Both the position numbers and the translations under genes were made by a program. This document shows, piece by piece, positions 1 through 10,937 of a stretch of DNA of 64,000 nucleotides (position 1 is its first letter; every line of letters begins with the position of its first letter). The DNA is from Actinomycetota bacterium. GTDB lineage: Bacteria > Actinomycetota > Geothermincolia > Geothermincolales > RBG-13-55-18. Where the stretch lies: the NCBI GenBank assembly GCA_028697145.1, contig JAQVFR010000008.1:46602-110601 (forward strand). The letters run 5' to 3'. Under the pieces are notes generated by a model. The model saw nothing but the letters and a program-made list of their open reading frames with translations, was not told the DNA's origin and made no database searches.

Positions 1-1301
<1,301 letters not shown>

Positions 1302-1380
1302 CGCTCCTTCCTTTCCGCTCAGATCCGCGCCGCCGCGGCGGCCACTCCCCTGATTATACTGCCTGCAGGCCCCAAAGCCC

Positions 1381-2964
1381 TTACCAAAGGGTAATGAACT
1401 TGCTGTCGTTGACGTCCGGGATGCGGCGTATCTCCTCCATCACCTCTTCGGGGATAGGTATATCGACGTTGATGCCCATCACCGCCTCTCCGCCTATCTT
1501 CCGCCTCCCCACCTGCATGTGCGCGATGTTGATGCCGTGGTTCCCGAGTATGGTCCCCACCTTGCCGATCATGCCGGGGATGTCCGCGTAGCGGAAGAAG
1601 GCCATGTACTGGGAGGGCCCGAGGTCGATGTCATATTCGTAGACGTGCACGAAACGCTCCGCGTTGGACAGCCCCACCAGGGTGCCTCCCACCGCGACCT
1701 CGTCCCCCTCGCGGCGTCCCCGCACCATGATCAGGTTCACGTAATCGCGGGTCTGCTCCGACTTGGTCTCGCGCACCGCGATGCCCCTGTCCTTGGCGAA
1801 CAGCGGCGCGTTGATGTAATTGACGGGCTCGAATACTACCTTCTGGAAGAATCCCTTGAGCACGGCCACGGTGAGCACCCCTGTCTCGTAGCCCGCTAGT
1901 TCGCCCAGGTACTCCACCTCTATCTCGTCCACATGCCCCTCCACCAGGTAGGTGAGTAGCAGTCCCAGCTTCTCCGCCAGGGGCAGGAAGAGGCGCACCG
2001 ATTCGTCCACCTCCGCCGGGACCGGTAGGTTCACCACGTTGGCCACGAACTCACCCTTCAGCGCCGCGCCCACGAACTCCGCTATCATGGTTCCAGCGCG
2101 GTCCTGAGCCTCCTGGGTGGACGCTCCCAGGTGCGGAGTGGCTATGACCCCGGGGTGCTCGATGAGCGGGCATTCCGTGGCCGGCTCGTTCTCGAACACG
2201 TCCAGGGCGGCGGACGCCACCTTGCCGGAGTCCAGGGCTCTGTGCAGGGCTTCCTCGTCGATGATGCCGCCGCGCGCCACGTTGAGCACGCGCACGCCGT
2301 CTTTCATCTTCGCGAACTCGGCGTCCCCCAGGAGGTGGTAGGTCTCGGGGGTTTTGGGCAGGTGGACTGTGATGAAGTCCGCCTGGCTCAGCAGCTCTTC
2401 CAGCTCCGATACCAGCTCTATGCCCAGCTTCTTCCCCTTCTCCTCGGAGACGTACGGATCGTAGGCGATGACCTGCATGCCGAAGGCCTGGCAGCGGTGG
2501 GCAACCAGGGTGCCGATGCGGCCGAGACCGACGATACCCATCACCTTGTGGAAGAGCTCCACGCCCTCGAATCTCTTGCGGTCCCAGCACCTCTCGCGCA
2601 GGGAGTTCACCGCCTCCGGCACGTTGCGGCACATGGCCATGAGCAGGGCCATGGTCTGCTCCGCGGCGGAGATGATATTGCTCTGGGGAGCGTTGATGAC
2701 CATTATGCCCCGTTTTGTCGCCGCTTCGACGTCGATATTGTCCACGCCCACCCCGGCGCGGCCGATGACCTTCATGGACGTTGCGGCCTCGACGGCCTCG
2801 GCGTCCACCCTGGTGGCCGAGCGCACGATGAGGCCCTCGTACTCCCCCAGGCGTTGGAGCATCTCCTCCCTGGACATGTCGGGCAGGAAGTCAACCTCGA
2901 AATCCTTGCGCAGCATCTCGATGGCCGCTTCAGCTATCTTCTCCTTGACCAGGATACGGGCCAA
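1381..2964 (-). CDS. serA: D-3-phosphoglycerate dehydrogenase
   Basis: Oxidises 3-phosphoglycerate in the first step of serine synthesis, using NAD. The 527-residue product is the long form: an N-terminal substrate domain, a Rossmann fold (GIVGLGRIG near residue 144), the catalytic motifs NVARGGIIDEEAL and TPHLGAS, an ASB intervening domain and a C-terminal ACT domain (IPGMIGKVGTILGNHGINIA) expected to mediate serine feedback. The start is a TTG at 2964 preceded by GGGAGG. It lies directly downstream of a class V aminotransferase, so the pair can make serine, which also feeds one-carbon tetrahydrofolate metabolism. Confidence 0.96.
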   Translation of the reverse strand: MARILVKEKIAEAAIEMLRKDFEVDFLPDMSREEMLQRLGEYEGLIVRSATRVDAEAVEAATSMKVIGRAGVGVDNIDVEAATKRGIMVINAPQSNIISAAEQTMALLMAMCRNVPEAVNSLRERCWDRKRFEGVELFHKVMGIVGLGRIGTLVAHRCQAFGMQVIAYDPYVSEEKGKKLGIELVSELEELLSQADFITVHLPKTPETYHLLGDAEFAKMKDGVRVLNVARGGIIDEEALHRALDSGKVASAALDVFENEPATECPLIEHPGVIATPHLGASTQEAQDRAGTMIAEFVGAALKGEFVANVVNLPVPAEVDESVRLFLPLAEKLGLLLTYLVEGHVDEIEVEYLGELAGYETGVLTVAVLKGFFQKVVFEPVNYINAPLFAKDRGIAVRETKSEQTRDYVNLIMVRGRREGDEVAVGGTLVGLSNAERFVHVYEYDIDLGPSQYMAFFRYADIPGMIGKVGTILGNHGINIAHMQVGRRKIGGEAVMGINVDIPIPEEVMEEIRRIPDVNDSKFITLW

Positions 2965-3067
2965 CTTGATCCTCCCTGTTCTCGTTCTCTCACGGGTGTA
3001 TTTTCATCGGACGCCTGCCCGCGCCACGGTCCCGGCCGCTGGCTTCCCGCGTCTTTGTATGATCCAC

Positions 3068-4234
3068 TCAGCTTGGCGAATGGGTCATTTCCAAGTATAC
3101 CTTCTCCGCCGCGGCTATGCCCGAGCCCATGTCGAAGGAATGGCCGAGCTCCGCCAGGGTCATCTCCAGCGCAGATAAGGCCGCCACCACGTCCAGGAAG
3201 CCGTAATAACCGACGTGTCCTATGCGGAAAACCCTTCCCTTCAGGCGATCCTGCCCGCCCGCGATGATCACGCCGTGAACGCGATTCATGTGCCTGACGA
3301 TGTCCCCGCCGCCGATCCCACCGGGCGCCTTCACGGCCGTCACCGCGTAGGCGCGGTCAAGGTCCTTGGGGAAGAGCTCCAGGCCCATGGCACGCACCGC
3401 GGCCCGCGTGCACATGGCCAGCACGCGGTGCCTCTCCCAGGCCTCCTCCATGCCCTCCTCCAGCAGGATGTCCATGGCCACGGACATGCCCTTTACCAGG
3501 CTCACGGGCGGCGTGAACGGCGACTCCGGGCTGTCGGAGTTGAATTTCTTGCGCGCCTTCTTGAAGCAGAAATAGTAGGCCGGCAACGTCGCCGCATCCA
3601 CCAGCTCCCAGGCCTTGGGGCTCACGGCCACTGCGGCCAGACCGGGCGGCGTCATCAGGGCCTTCTGCGAGCCGGTGACCAGCACGTCGACGCTCCATTC
3701 GTCGGTGCGCAGCTCGAGCGCTCCCGCTCCGCTGATGGAGTCCACCACCAGGATGGCGCCGGTGCCCCTCACCGCCTCTCCGATGGCCTTGACGTCGTTG
3801 ACCACACCCGTGGAGGTCTCGGAGTGGGTGACGAACACCCCCCTGGTGTCCGGTTTTTCCCGCAGGTAACGCGCTATGACCTCCGCGTCTGCCGCCTCGT
3901 CCCAGGGGTATTCGTATTCCTCCACCTCCAGGCCGTAGACCCTGCCTATCTCGGCGAAGCGCTGCCCGAACTTCCCTCCCGCCGCCACCAGCACGCGGTC
4001 GCCGGGGCTGAAGCAGTTGGCCACCGCCCCCTCCATGGCCCCGGTCCCCGAGGCCGCGAAGGTGAGCACGTCGTTCTTCGTCAGCAGGACCTTCTTCAGG
4101 CCCTCCACCATGCGCACGAACAGCTCCGTATAGGCCGGGGTGCGGTGGTGGATGATGGGCTCGGCCTGCACCAGGCTCACCTGGTGCGGGATGGGCGTGG
4201 GCCCCGGGGTCATCAGGTACTCCTTGCGGATCAT
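3068..4234 (-). CDS. class V aminotransferase (serine/alanine-glyoxylate type)
   Basis: A PLP-dependent aminotransferase of 388 residues. The start (MIRKEYLMTPGPTPIPHQV) is typical of the alanine-glyoxylate/serine-pyruvate aminotransferase group. The PLP lysine is K191 in the motif GSQKALM, and SGTGAMEG (residues 62-69) is the phosphate-binding turn. The ATG follows AGGAGG by six bases. In anaerobes this subgroup next to serA often replaces SerC as the phosphoserine aminotransferase, and that is the likely role here; glyoxylate or pyruvate specificity cannot be excluded from sequence. A 189-base gap separates it from ilvC upstream. Confidence 0.88.
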   Translation of the reverse strand: MIRKEYLMTPGPTPIPHQVSLVQAEPIIHHRTPAYTELFVRMVEGLKKVLLTKNDVLTFAASGTGAMEGAVANCFSPGDRVLVAAGGKFGQRFAEIGRVYGLEVEEYEYPWDEAADAEVIARYLREKPDTRGVFVTHSETSTGVVNDVKAIGEAVRGTGAILVVDSISGAGALELRTDEWSVDVLVTGSQKALMTPPGLAAVAVSPKAWELVDAATLPAYYFCFKKARKKFNSDSPESPFTPPVSLVKGMSVAMDILLEEGMEEAWERHRVLAMCTRAAVRAMGLELFPKDLDRAYAVTAVKAPGGIGGGDIVRHMNRVHGVIIAGGQDRLKGRVFRIGHVGYYGFLDVVAALSALEMTLAELGHSFDMGSGIAAAEKVYLEMTHSPS

Positions 4235-4423
4235 TGCGGACCTCCTCCTGTCGCTTTATCCATCACCGCCACGCCTCCGATTTCAGAGTAACCTTCACCG
4301 CCGACCTGTGTCCTGGTTTCAGTTCCGGCCTACTCCAAGGTCGCCAGGCCCCGGGTGGAGCCTCGCTCCCTAAAATTATCATAAATCCCGCCCGCCTGCT
4401 CGCGGCGGTCGGAACCTTTCTTC

Positions 4424-5419
4424 CTATTCCTTGGGCAGCCAGCTCATCATGGAGCGCAACTCGCGCCCGACCTGCTCGATGAGGTGAGCCGCGTCCCTGC
4501 GCCGCAGGGCGTTATAGGCCGGGCGCCCCGCCTGGTTCTCCAGTATCCACTCGCTCGCGAACCTGCCGCTCACGATCTCCTCCAGGATGGCGCGCATCTC
4601 CCGCCGCGTGTCCTCGGTGATGATCCTGCGCCCGCGCGTGAGGTCGCCGTACTCGGCGGTGTCGCTGATGGAGTAACGCATGTAGGAGATGCCCCTCTCG
4701 TAGATGAGGTCCACGATGAGCTTGAGTTCGTGTAGGCACTCGAAGTATGCGATCTCCGGCTGGTAGCCCGCCTCGACCAGGGTGTCGAAACCCGCGCGGA
4801 CGAGCTCGGTGACGCCCCCGCAGAGCACGCACTGTTCGCCGAAGAGATCGGTCTCCGTCTCCTCCTCGAAGGTGGTCCTGATCACGCCGGCGCGCGCCGC
4901 CCCCAGCCCCTTGGCGTAGGCGAGGCCGACGCCCAGGGCGCGTCCGGTGTAATCCTGGTGCACCGCCACCAGCGAGGGGACCCCGCTCCCCTCCTCGTAC
5001 ATGCGGCGCACGATATGGCCCGGCCCCTTGGGGGCCACCATGATCACGTCGACGTTCTCGGGGGGGACGATCTGGCTGAAATGGATGTTGAAGCCGTGGG
5101 CGAAGAAGAGGGCGTTGCCCTCCGCGAGCCCTGGCTTGACGCTGTTTTCGTAGACCTCTTTCTGGAACTGGTCGGGCACCAGCATGACCACGATGTCTCC
5201 CGCCGCGGCGGCCTCGGCGAGGCCCAGAACCTCGAAGCCGGCTTGCTGCGCCCGCTCGCGGTCGGGATCGGACTCGCGCAGTCCCACCACCACCCGCACC
5301 CCGGAGTCGCGCAGGTTGAGGGCATGCGCATGTCCCTGGCTGCCATATCCGATCACGGCCACCGTCTTTCCGTCCAGGAGCGAGAGGTCCGCGTCTTCCC
5401 CGTAATATATATCCGCCAT
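4424..5419 (-). CDS. ilvC: ketol-acid reductoisomerase
   Basis: Isomerises and reduces acetolactate or acetohydroxybutyrate in valine and isoleucine synthesis. The 331-residue length is that of the short class I enzyme. The Rossmann motif [17 protein letters not shown] starts near residue 24 and is followed by the cofactor loop VGLRESDPD. The metal-binding helices include [12 protein letters not shown] and the [15 protein letters not shown] segment. AGGAGG precedes the ATG. It follows ilvN by 33 bases in the ilvDBNC order, which supports co-transcription. Confidence 0.97.
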   Translation of the reverse strand: MADIYYGEDADLSLLDGKTVAVIGYGSQGHAHALNLRDSGVRVVVGLRESDPDRERAQQAGFEVLGLAEAAAAGDIVVMLVPDQFQKEVYENSVKPGLAEGNALFFAHGFNIHFSQIVPPENVDVIMVAPKGPGHIVRRMYEEGSGVPSLVAVHQDYTGRALGVGLAYAKGLGAARAGVIRTTFEEETETDLFGEQCVLCGGVTELVRAGFDTLVEAGYQPEIAYFECLHELKLIVDLIYERGISYMRYSISDTAEYGDLTRGRRIITEDTRREMRAILEEIVSGRFASEWILENQAGRPAYNALRRRDAAHLIEQVGRELRSMMSWLPKE

Positions 5420-5452
5420 TTCTTCCTACCTCCTCATGCTGAGCTTGCTGTG

Positions 5453-5938
5453 CTATTTACCGCGCGGCAAGGCCACCTTGCCGGTCCTCACCAGTTCCCT
5501 TATTCCGTACGGTTTGAGCAGGTCCTCGAAGGCCCTTAGCTTGGGGGCGTTGCCGGTGACCTCAACGATGATGCTCTCGCTCGATACGTCGATGATGTTC
5601 CCCCGGAAGATATCCGCGATCTCGATGACCTCTGAGCGGTTCCCCGCGTCGACCTTTATCTTGGCCATGACCATCTCCCGCGCCACCGAGGTCTCGGGGT
5701 CGAGGTCGGTGATCTCGATGACGTTGATGAGCTTGTGCAGCTGTTTGCGCACCTGCTCCAGGGAGTGCTCCTCCACGTCCACCACGATGGTCATGCGCGA
5801 GATGTCCGGCTTCTCGGTGGTCCCCACCGCCAGGCTCTCGATGTTGAAGCCGCGGCGGGCGAAGAGCTCCGCCACCCTGGCCAGGACGCCGGGCTTGTTC
5901 TCCACCAGAACGGAAAGCGTGTGCTTCATCCCCATCAC
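5453..5938 (-). CDS. ilvN: acetolactate synthase small (regulatory) subunit
   Basis: A 161-residue regulatory subunit that activates the catalytic subunit IlvB and confers valine feedback inhibition. It begins MMGMKHTLSVLVENKPGVLARVAELFARRGFNI, a canonical N-terminal ACT domain, followed by the C-terminal ACT-like domain (TGNAPKLRAFEDLLKPYGIRELVRTG). The length matches the short IlvH/IlvN class. It starts three bases after the ilvB stop, so the two subunits are almost certainly translated from one message. Confidence 0.97.
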   Translation of the reverse strand: MMGMKHTLSVLVENKPGVLARVAELFARRGFNIESLAVGTTEKPDISRMTIVVDVEEHSLEQVRKQLHKLINVIEITDLDPETSVAREMVMAKIKVDAGNRSEVIEIADIFRGNIIDVSSESIIVEVTGNAPKLRAFEDLLKPYGIRELVRTGKVALPRGK

Positions 5939-5941
5939 CCC

Positions 5942-7699
5942 TTAGAGGAACGGCTCCTCGGCCTTCTCCGGGTGGATCTTCTCCACCGGGTAGAGCATGT
6001 CACCGATCATATCGTACAGCGGCGCCCCGGGGGCCACCATGGGGTAGACGTTCTCCTCCGGCTCGACGCGGAAATCGATGAGCACCGGGCAGTCCGTCTC
6101 TATCGCCTCCACGATTGCCGCCTCCACCAGGTCGGGATCCGTCACCCTTATCCCCTTGGCCCCGAAGGCCTCGGCCAGGGCCACGAAGTCGGGGCTCTCC
6201 TGCTCCCTCTCCAGGCAGGAACAGGAGTAGGTGCGGTTATAGAAGAGCTGCTGCCACTGCCGCACCATGCCCAGGTAGCCGTTGTTGAGGATGGCCACCT
6301 TCACCGGGGCCCCCTCGAGCACCGCCGTGGCCAGCTCCTGCATGGTCATCTGGAAGCTGCCGTCGCCGGCGATGTCAAATACCAGGTCACCGGGCCGGCC
6401 CAGCTGCGCCCCGATGGAGGCGGGGAAGCCGAAGCCCATGGTGCCCAGCCCGCCGGAGGAGACGAAGCGCCGGGGCTTTTCCATGGGGTAGAACTGCGCC
6501 GCCCACATCTGGTTCTGCCCCACCTCGGTGCAGATAATCGCGTTTCCCCCCGTGATCTCATGTATCTTCTCCACCACGTACTGGGGCTTGAGTCCGGGGC
6601 CTTTCTCGTAGGTCAGGGGATACTTCTCTTTCCAGTCCATGACCAGGGAATCCCATTCGCGCCGGTCCGGCGACTGCACCTCATCCTTCAACTCCCTGAT
6701 GGCCGCGTTCAGCTCCTTGAGGACCTGCCTGCAGTCCCCGACGATGGGGATGTGGGCACGCACGTTCTTGCTGATCTCCGCGGGGTCGATATCGATGTGG
6801 ATCACCCTGGCCTTGGGGGCGAACTCCGAGAGCTTACCGGTGATGCGGTCGTCGAAACGCGCCCCCACCGCCACGATGAGGTCGGTCTCGCAGATGGCAT
6901 AGTTGGCGCACCTGGTGCCGTGCATCCCCAGCATACCCAGGGAGAGCCGGTGGCTCTCCGGGAAAGCCCCCTTGCCCATGAGGGTGTGGGCGACGAAGAT
7001 CTTGTTGCCCGCCGCCAGCTTCTTGAGCTCACCCTCCGCGCCGGCGGTGATCACGCCCCCTCCCGCGTATATCACCGGACTCCTGGACTCCAGGATGGCG
7101 CGGGCCGCCATCCTGATCTGCTTCTTGTGGCCCTTGACGGTGGGCTTGTAACCGCGCAGCACGGGATGCTCCCGCCGGCGGTATTCGAGCTCGGCGCGGG
7201 AGACGTCGACGGGCAGGTCGATGACCACCGGCCCCGGGCGACCCGTGTGCGCGATATAGAAGGCCTCCTGCACCACGTCGGGTATGTCCGCCGGGTCCTT
7301 GACGAGATAATTGTGCTTGGCTATGGGCAGGGTTATGCCGGTGGTGTCCGCCTCCTGGAAGGCATCGGTGCCTATGAGGTTGGTCGCCACCTGCCCGCTT
7401 ATGGCCACCATGGGCACGGAGTCCATGTAGGCGTTGGCGATGCCCGTGACCAGGTTGGTCGCTCCCGGGCCCGAGGTGGACATGCACACCCCCACGCGGC
7501 CGGTCACGCGGGCATAACCGTCGGCGGCATGCGCGGCCCCCTGCTCGTGCCGGGTGAGCACCTTGCGCATCCTGCTCTCGTAAAGTGCGTCGAATACCGG
7601 GAGCATCACGCCGCCGGGGATGCCGAAGATTACCTCGACGCCCTCGTCCTCGAGGCTCTTCACCAGCGCTCTGGCTCCGGTAAGTCTCACGCCCACCAC
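5942..7699 (-). CDS. ilvB: acetolactate synthase large (catalytic) subunit
   Basis: A thiamine-diphosphate enzyme condensing pyruvate with pyruvate or 2-oxobutyrate. The 585 residues contain the three expected domains: an N-terminal pyrimidine-binding domain with catalytic glutamate E52 (RHEQGAAHAADGYA), a central FAD-binding domain, and a C-terminal TPP domain with GDGSFQMTMQELATA and the NNGYLGMVRQW metal/diphosphate motif. The start is GTG at 7699. It lies 13 bases after ilvD and three before ilvN. Confidence 0.97.
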   Translation of the reverse strand: MVGVRLTGARALVKSLEDEGVEVIFGIPGGVMLPVFDALYESRMRKVLTRHEQGAAHAADGYARVTGRVGVCMSTSGPGATNLVTGIANAYMDSVPMVAISGQVATNLIGTDAFQEADTTGITLPIAKHNYLVKDPADIPDVVQEAFYIAHTGRPGPVVIDLPVDVSRAELEYRRREHPVLRGYKPTVKGHKKQIRMAARAILESRSPVIYAGGGVITAGAEGELKKLAAGNKIFVAHTLMGKGAFPESHRLSLGMLGMHGTRCANYAICETDLIVAVGARFDDRITGKLSEFAPKARVIHIDIDPAEISKNVRAHIPIVGDCRQVLKELNAAIRELKDEVQSPDRREWDSLVMDWKEKYPLTYEKGPGLKPQYVVEKIHEITGGNAIICTEVGQNQMWAAQFYPMEKPRRFVSSGGLGTMGFGFPASIGAQLGRPGDLVFDIAGDGSFQMTMQELATAVLEGAPVKVAILNNGYLGMVRQWQQLFYNRTYSCSCLEREQESPDFVALAEAFGAKGIRVTDPDLVEAAIVEAIETDCPVLIDFRVEPEENVYPMVAPGAPLYDMIGDMLYPVEKIHPEKAEEPFL

Positions 7700-7712
7700 C
7701 TTCTCGCTTTCC

Positions 7713-9398
7713 TCAGCATTCCTCGAACCGCAGTCTCACGGCCCCCCTGCTCGCGCTGGAGACGCGCCGCGCATACTCGGCCAGCACGCCCTCCGTTACC
7801 CTTGGCGCGGGTGGCCTCCAGGCTTCCGCCCTCCGCTTCATCTCCGCGTCATCCACGGCGGCGTCGATGCGGCGCCCGGGTATGTCCAGCTCTATGACGT
7901 CCCCCTCCTCCAGCAGGGCGATAGGCCCTCCCTGCGCGGCCTCGGGGGAGATATGCCCTATCGCCGCCCCGCGCGAGCCGCCCGAGAAGCGGCCGTCGGT
8001 TATGAGCGCGACCTTGCCCGACAGGCCCATGCCCGCGAGGGTGGCGGTGGGATTGAGCATCTCGCGCATGCCGGGGCCTCCGCTCGGTCCCTCGTAGCGC
8101 ACCACGATGACGTCGCCCTCGCTGATGCGTCCGGCCCGCATGGCCTCCACCGCCTCCTCCTCGCCGTCGAAGACCCGCGCGGGGCCGCGGTGGCGCAGCA
8201 GGTTCTCCGGCACGGCGGACTGCTTGACCACGGCCCCCTCCGGCGCCAGGTTTCCGCTGAGGATGGCCAGGCCGCCCGTGGGCATGTAGGGATCGTCCAC
8301 CGGCCTGAGCACCTCGGGGTTGAGGGTGTTCCTGCCCGCCACGATGTCCCCGATGCGGTCCGCAGCCACGCAAGGGGCATCGAGGTCGATGAGCCCCTTC
8401 CTGGAAAGCTCTCCCATCACCGCGGGTATGCCTCCCGCCTCGTGCAGGTCCTGCATGTGGTGGCGGCCCTCGCCCGCCGGACTGATGCGCGCCAGGTTGG
8501 GCGTGGCGTCGCATATCTCCTGTATGGTATCCAGGTCCAGCTCCAGGCGCGCCTCGTAGGCGACAGCCAGGAGGTGCAGGACGGTGTTGGACGACCCCCC
8601 GACGGCCATGTCCACCGCCAGGGCGTTGCGCAGCGACTCCGGGGTGATGATGTCTCTCGGCCTGCGCCCGATACTCAGCATCTCCATGACCGCCATGCCC
8701 GCCTCCTTGGCCAGGCGCAGGCGCTGTGCGTACACGGCGGGGATGGTGCCGTTGCCGGGAAGCCCCATGCCGATGGCCTCGGTGAGGCAGTTCATGGAGT
8801 TGGCCGTGAAGAGCCCGGCGCAGCTCCCGCAGCCCGGGCAGGCGCATTCCTCGAGCTCCGCGAGTTCCTCCGCCTCCATGCGTCCCGCCTCCACCGCGCC
8901 CTGCGCCTCCATGACGGTGATGAAATCCACGTCGCGGGCGCGGTGGCGTCCCGCCAGCATGGGCCCGCCGCTCACCACCACCGTCGGGATGTTCACCCGC
9001 GCCGCCGCCATGAGCATGCCGGGATCGATCTTGTCGCAATTGGTCACCAGCACCATGGCGTCGAAAGCCTGCGCCCTGGCCATCATCTCCACGCTGTCAG
9101 CGATGATCTCGCGCGAGGGCAGCGAGTAGTGCATGCCGGCATGCCCCATGGCGATGCCGTCGCAGATGCCGATGACCCCGAACTGCATGGGAGTCCCCCC
9201 CGCCATGCGCACGCCCGCCTTCACCGCGTCCGCCACCTGCTGCAGGTGGGTGTGTCCGGGTATGACCTCGTTCGCCGCGCAGGCCACCCCCACCCAGGGC
9301 TGCCCGATCTCGCGGTCGGTGTAGCCGATGGCCTTGAGCAGGGAGCGGTGGGGCGCCCTCGCCAGGCCCTTTTTCGCGGAGTCGCTTATAAGTCCCAT
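7713..9398 (-). CDS. ilvD: dihydroxy-acid dehydratase
   Basis: Dehydrates dihydroxy acids to 2-oxo acids in valine and isoleucine synthesis using an Fe-S cluster. The Fe-S ligand motifs are visible at C121 ([11 protein letters not shown]) and C193 ([18 protein letters not shown]). The active-site serine region [15 protein letters not shown] is near the C terminus. I take the ATG at 9398 ([17 protein letters not shown]) because GGAGGG lies just upstream. An in-frame start ten codons earlier is possible but lacks this. It is the first gene of the ilv operon, with a good promoter 55-83 bases upstream. Confidence 0.96.
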   Translation of the reverse strand: MGLISDSAKKGLARAPHRSLLKAIGYTDREIGQPWVGVACAANEVIPGHTHLQQVADAVKAGVRMAGGTPMQFGVIGICDGIAMGHAGMHYSLPSREIIADSVEMMARAQAFDAMVLVTNCDKIDPGMLMAAARVNIPTVVVSGGPMLAGRHRARDVDFITVMEAQGAVEAGRMEAEELAELEECACPGCGSCAGLFTANSMNCLTEAIGMGLPGNGTIPAVYAQRLRLAKEAGMAVMEMLSIGRRPRDIITPESLRNALAVDMAVGGSSNTVLHLLAVAYEARLELDLDTIQEICDATPNLARISPAGEGRHHMQDLHEAGGIPAVMGELSRKGLIDLDAPCVAADRIGDIVAGRNTLNPEVLRPVDDPYMPTGGLAILSGNLAPEGAVVKQSAVPENLLRHRGPARVFDGEEEAVEAMRAGRISEGDVIVVRYEGPSGGPGMREMLNPTATLAGMGLSGKVALITDGRFSGGSRGAAIGHISPEAAQGGPIALLEEGDVIELDIPGRRIDAAVDDAEMKRRAEAWRPPAPRVTEGVLAEYARRVSSASRGAVRLRFEEC

Positions 9399-9452
9399 TA
9401 TTTCCCTCCGGTATAGCAAAGAAGGCAATCGGAAACCGCAGTTATAGACTGT

Positions 9453-9481
9453 ATTATTTAGATAATGGAAGCGGTCGTCAA
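9453..9481 (-). promoter_or_regulatory. sigma70-type promoter of the ilvD operon
   Basis: On the minus strand, TTGACG (9476-9481) and AATAAT (9453-9458) are separated by 17 bases and sit about 55 bases upstream of the ilvD start. The resulting leader is too short for a T-box or a peptide attenuator. Confidence 0.6.
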
Positions 9482-9524
9482 GGTTTCCCCCGTCTGCTCC
9501 ATGACTCGCCGACAGGGCTGTGGG

Positions 9525-9565
9525 ACTTATCCTGGCCTCAATCCTTTACCTCCCACCAACGCCCT
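9525..9565 (+). repeat. partial copy of the intergenic repeat family
   Basis: The block reads as half of the TATCCTGGCC palindrome followed by a TTTACCTCCCACC tail. It corresponds to the longer element at 13868-14092 read on the opposite strand. A TGACTCGCCGACAGGGCT stretch just before it (9502-9519) recurs with changes near 47974. The block overlaps the last codons of the CoA-binding gene. Confidence 0.45.
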
Positions 9566-9944
9566 GCTCTCTCCGGAAGACCATGATGCAGGCGTCGCGC
9601 ATGTATTCGATGCCGCTTTTTTCGCAGTATGCCGCCGCCTCGTCGCATTCCGAACCCGGCTGCATCCATATGCGCTCTATGCCCGCCTGCTCAGCCTCCC
9701 TCACCACCTTCTCCGTGACCTCGGGAGGGACCACGGTGATGACCAGGTCAGGCCTGCGCGGCAGGCTTGCCAGGTCCGGGTAGCAAGGGACCCCTTCTAT
9801 CTCATCGCAAGCGGGATTCACGCCGTAAGCCTCGTAGCCGCCATGTTTGAGGTCCATGAGCACCTTGTAGCCGAACTTCCCGCGGTCCCTGGAAGCTCCC
9901 ACTACCGCGACGACTTCTATCTGCCGCAGGTCCAGGTCCATCAT
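9546..9944 (-). CDS. CoA-binding domain protein
   Basis: A 132-residue single-domain protein of the CoA_binding_2 (YccU-like) family. The Rossmann-type motif VAVVGASRDRGKFGYKVL is at the N terminus, followed by YGVNPACDEIEGVPCYPDLASLP, VITVVPPEVTEKVV and IERIWMQPGSECDEAA, all signature blocks of the family. No catalytic function is established for these proteins; nucleotide or CoA binding is expected. The ATG at 9944 follows GGAGTGATGTGAG. The last codons lie inside a repeat, so the C-terminal tail may have been extended by repeat insertion. Confidence 0.85.
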   Translation of the reverse strand: MMDLDLRQIEVVAVVGASRDRGKFGYKVLMDLKHGGYEAYGVNPACDEIEGVPCYPDLASLPRRPDLVITVVPPEVTEKVVREAEQAGIERIWMQPGSECDEAAAYCEKSGIEYMRDACIMVFRREQGVGGR

Positions 9945-10090
9945 CTCACATCACTCCCCAAACCCATTCTAGCAGAACCGTTCCCAATCGCCTTCGGGTG
10001 GCATGCAGGCATTGCCTGTGTTCCGTCTCATGCCGGCGATTACCACCGTGCGGCAGTGACCAGCTCGTGAGACATCGCCCTTTTCACCAA

Positions 10091-10118
10091 CAGGGCCAGG
10101 CCAAACGGCCTGGCCCTG
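10091..10118. terminator. hairpin terminator, 12-bp perfect stem
   Basis: A 12-bp perfect stem (arms 10091-10102 and 10107-10118, loop AAAC). It lies 19 bases past the stop of the minus-strand gene at 10137-10442. Short T-rich or A-rich flanks on both sides suggest it could work in either direction. Confidence 0.7.
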
Positions 10119-10136
10119 TTTCTCGTTGTCAAGCCT

Positions 10137-10442
10137 CTATTCGTCAGCCTTCTCGAGGTCGTCGATACGCTTGCTGATGTTCTCCAACTGCTGGGTGAGC
10201 AGCTCGGACTGCCTCTTCAGATAATCCAGCTCGTTGAAGCCTCCGGCCGCCGGCCCCATTCCTGCGCCTGCCTGAAACGCCTGCTGCATCTGCGGGGTAG
10301 GCCATCTGCCGGTCATGATGTATTCCGCGCAAGGTCCCAATCCGCTGGCGCTACGCCCCTGCCATCCCGGGCTGTAACCGAACCTCATCCACCCCGGAAG
10401 GCCGGTAGCATAGTACATGTTCCTATTGCCATAACCTCCCAC
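10137..10442 (-). CDS. DUF5320-like small protein
   Basis: A 101-residue protein with a glycine/methionine/aromatic-rich N-terminal half (MGGYGNRNMYYATGLPGWM) and a C-terminal amphipathic coiled coil (YLKRQSELLTQQLENISKRIDDLE, given here as family-typical heptads). This architecture matches the DUF5320 family, often found in anaerobes near NifX/NafY-like and Mrp-like ATPase genes, none of which is present here. The start is GTG at 10442, preceded by AGGAGGG with a six-base spacer. It forms a two-gene unit with the gene upstream, 42 bases away. Function unknown. Confidence 0.65.
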   Translation of the reverse strand: MGGYGNRNMYYATGLPGWMRFGYSPGWQGRSASGLGPCAEYIMTGRWPTPQMQQAFQAGAGMGPAAGGFNELDYLKRQSELLTQQLENISKRIDDLEKADE

Positions 10443-10484
10443 TTGCGACCCTCCTTCCGTTCACGATAGTCTCCTCGAGCACAC

Positions 10485-10733
10485 TCAATAGCCGGGGCCG
10501 TACCCGCCCCAGACGCCTCCTGGTCCAGCACCTCCAGGCAACCACGGCGCCGATGCGGGATATTCTCCGCTCCCATAGATTCCCGGACTCATGGCTCCCG
10601 AATAACCGTATCCGGGGTAAGCCCACCATCGCCTCGGCAGCCATGGATAGAACCTGCAGTGCGGATAGGGATTTCCTCTTCCCCTTCCCGGCCTGCCTCC
10701 GAAACCGGAGCCTCCTCTTCCTCTCGGCGGCAT
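10485..10733 (-). CDS. Gly/Pro/aromatic-rich small protein
   Basis: An 82-residue basic protein: an Arg/Gly N terminus (MPPRGRGGSGFGGRPGRGRG), a central PYPHCRFYPWLPRRWW block and a Gly/Tyr/Pro tail. I do not recognise a defined domain beyond resemblance to small proteins that accompany DUF5320. The single cysteine and the aromatic cluster are the only candidate functional residues. Translation is well supported by AGGAGGTGA seven bases before the ATG and by a strong promoter upstream, so this is likely a real, expressed gene. Confidence 0.6.
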   Translation of the reverse strand: MPPRGRGGSGFGGRPGRGRGNPYPHCRFYPWLPRRWWAYPGYGYSGAMSPGIYGSGEYPASAPWLPGGAGPGGVWGGYGPGY

Positions 10734-10759
10734 CTGCTCACCTCCTATATCTTTACGGT

Positions 10760-10804
10760 CATATGCCCATAATCATGATAACGCCTTAATTGGGCATATG
10801 TCAA
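10760..10804 (-). promoter_or_regulatory. strong promoter overlapped by a 10-bp dyad (possible operator)
   Basis: On the minus strand, TTGACA (10799-10804) and TTATCA (10776-10781) are spaced by 17 bases. A perfect 10-bp inverted repeat, CATATGCCCA (10760-10769) and TGGGCATATG (10791-10800), brackets the -10 box with a 21-base spacer, and its outer arm overlaps the -35 by two bases. That geometry suggests a dimeric repressor or activator site controlling the two small genes downstream. Confidence 0.65.
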
Positions 10805-10937
10805 ATATTCAATGGCACCTGCAAGGCGGCGTCATGAGGGGTGGATTTGCACCATACCGTCCAGCATGCGAGCGAGACCGTGGTATCAAGAGGGAGCCGG
10901 TCCAAACGGCCAAAGGCGCGTATCAGTGCGCGACAGC

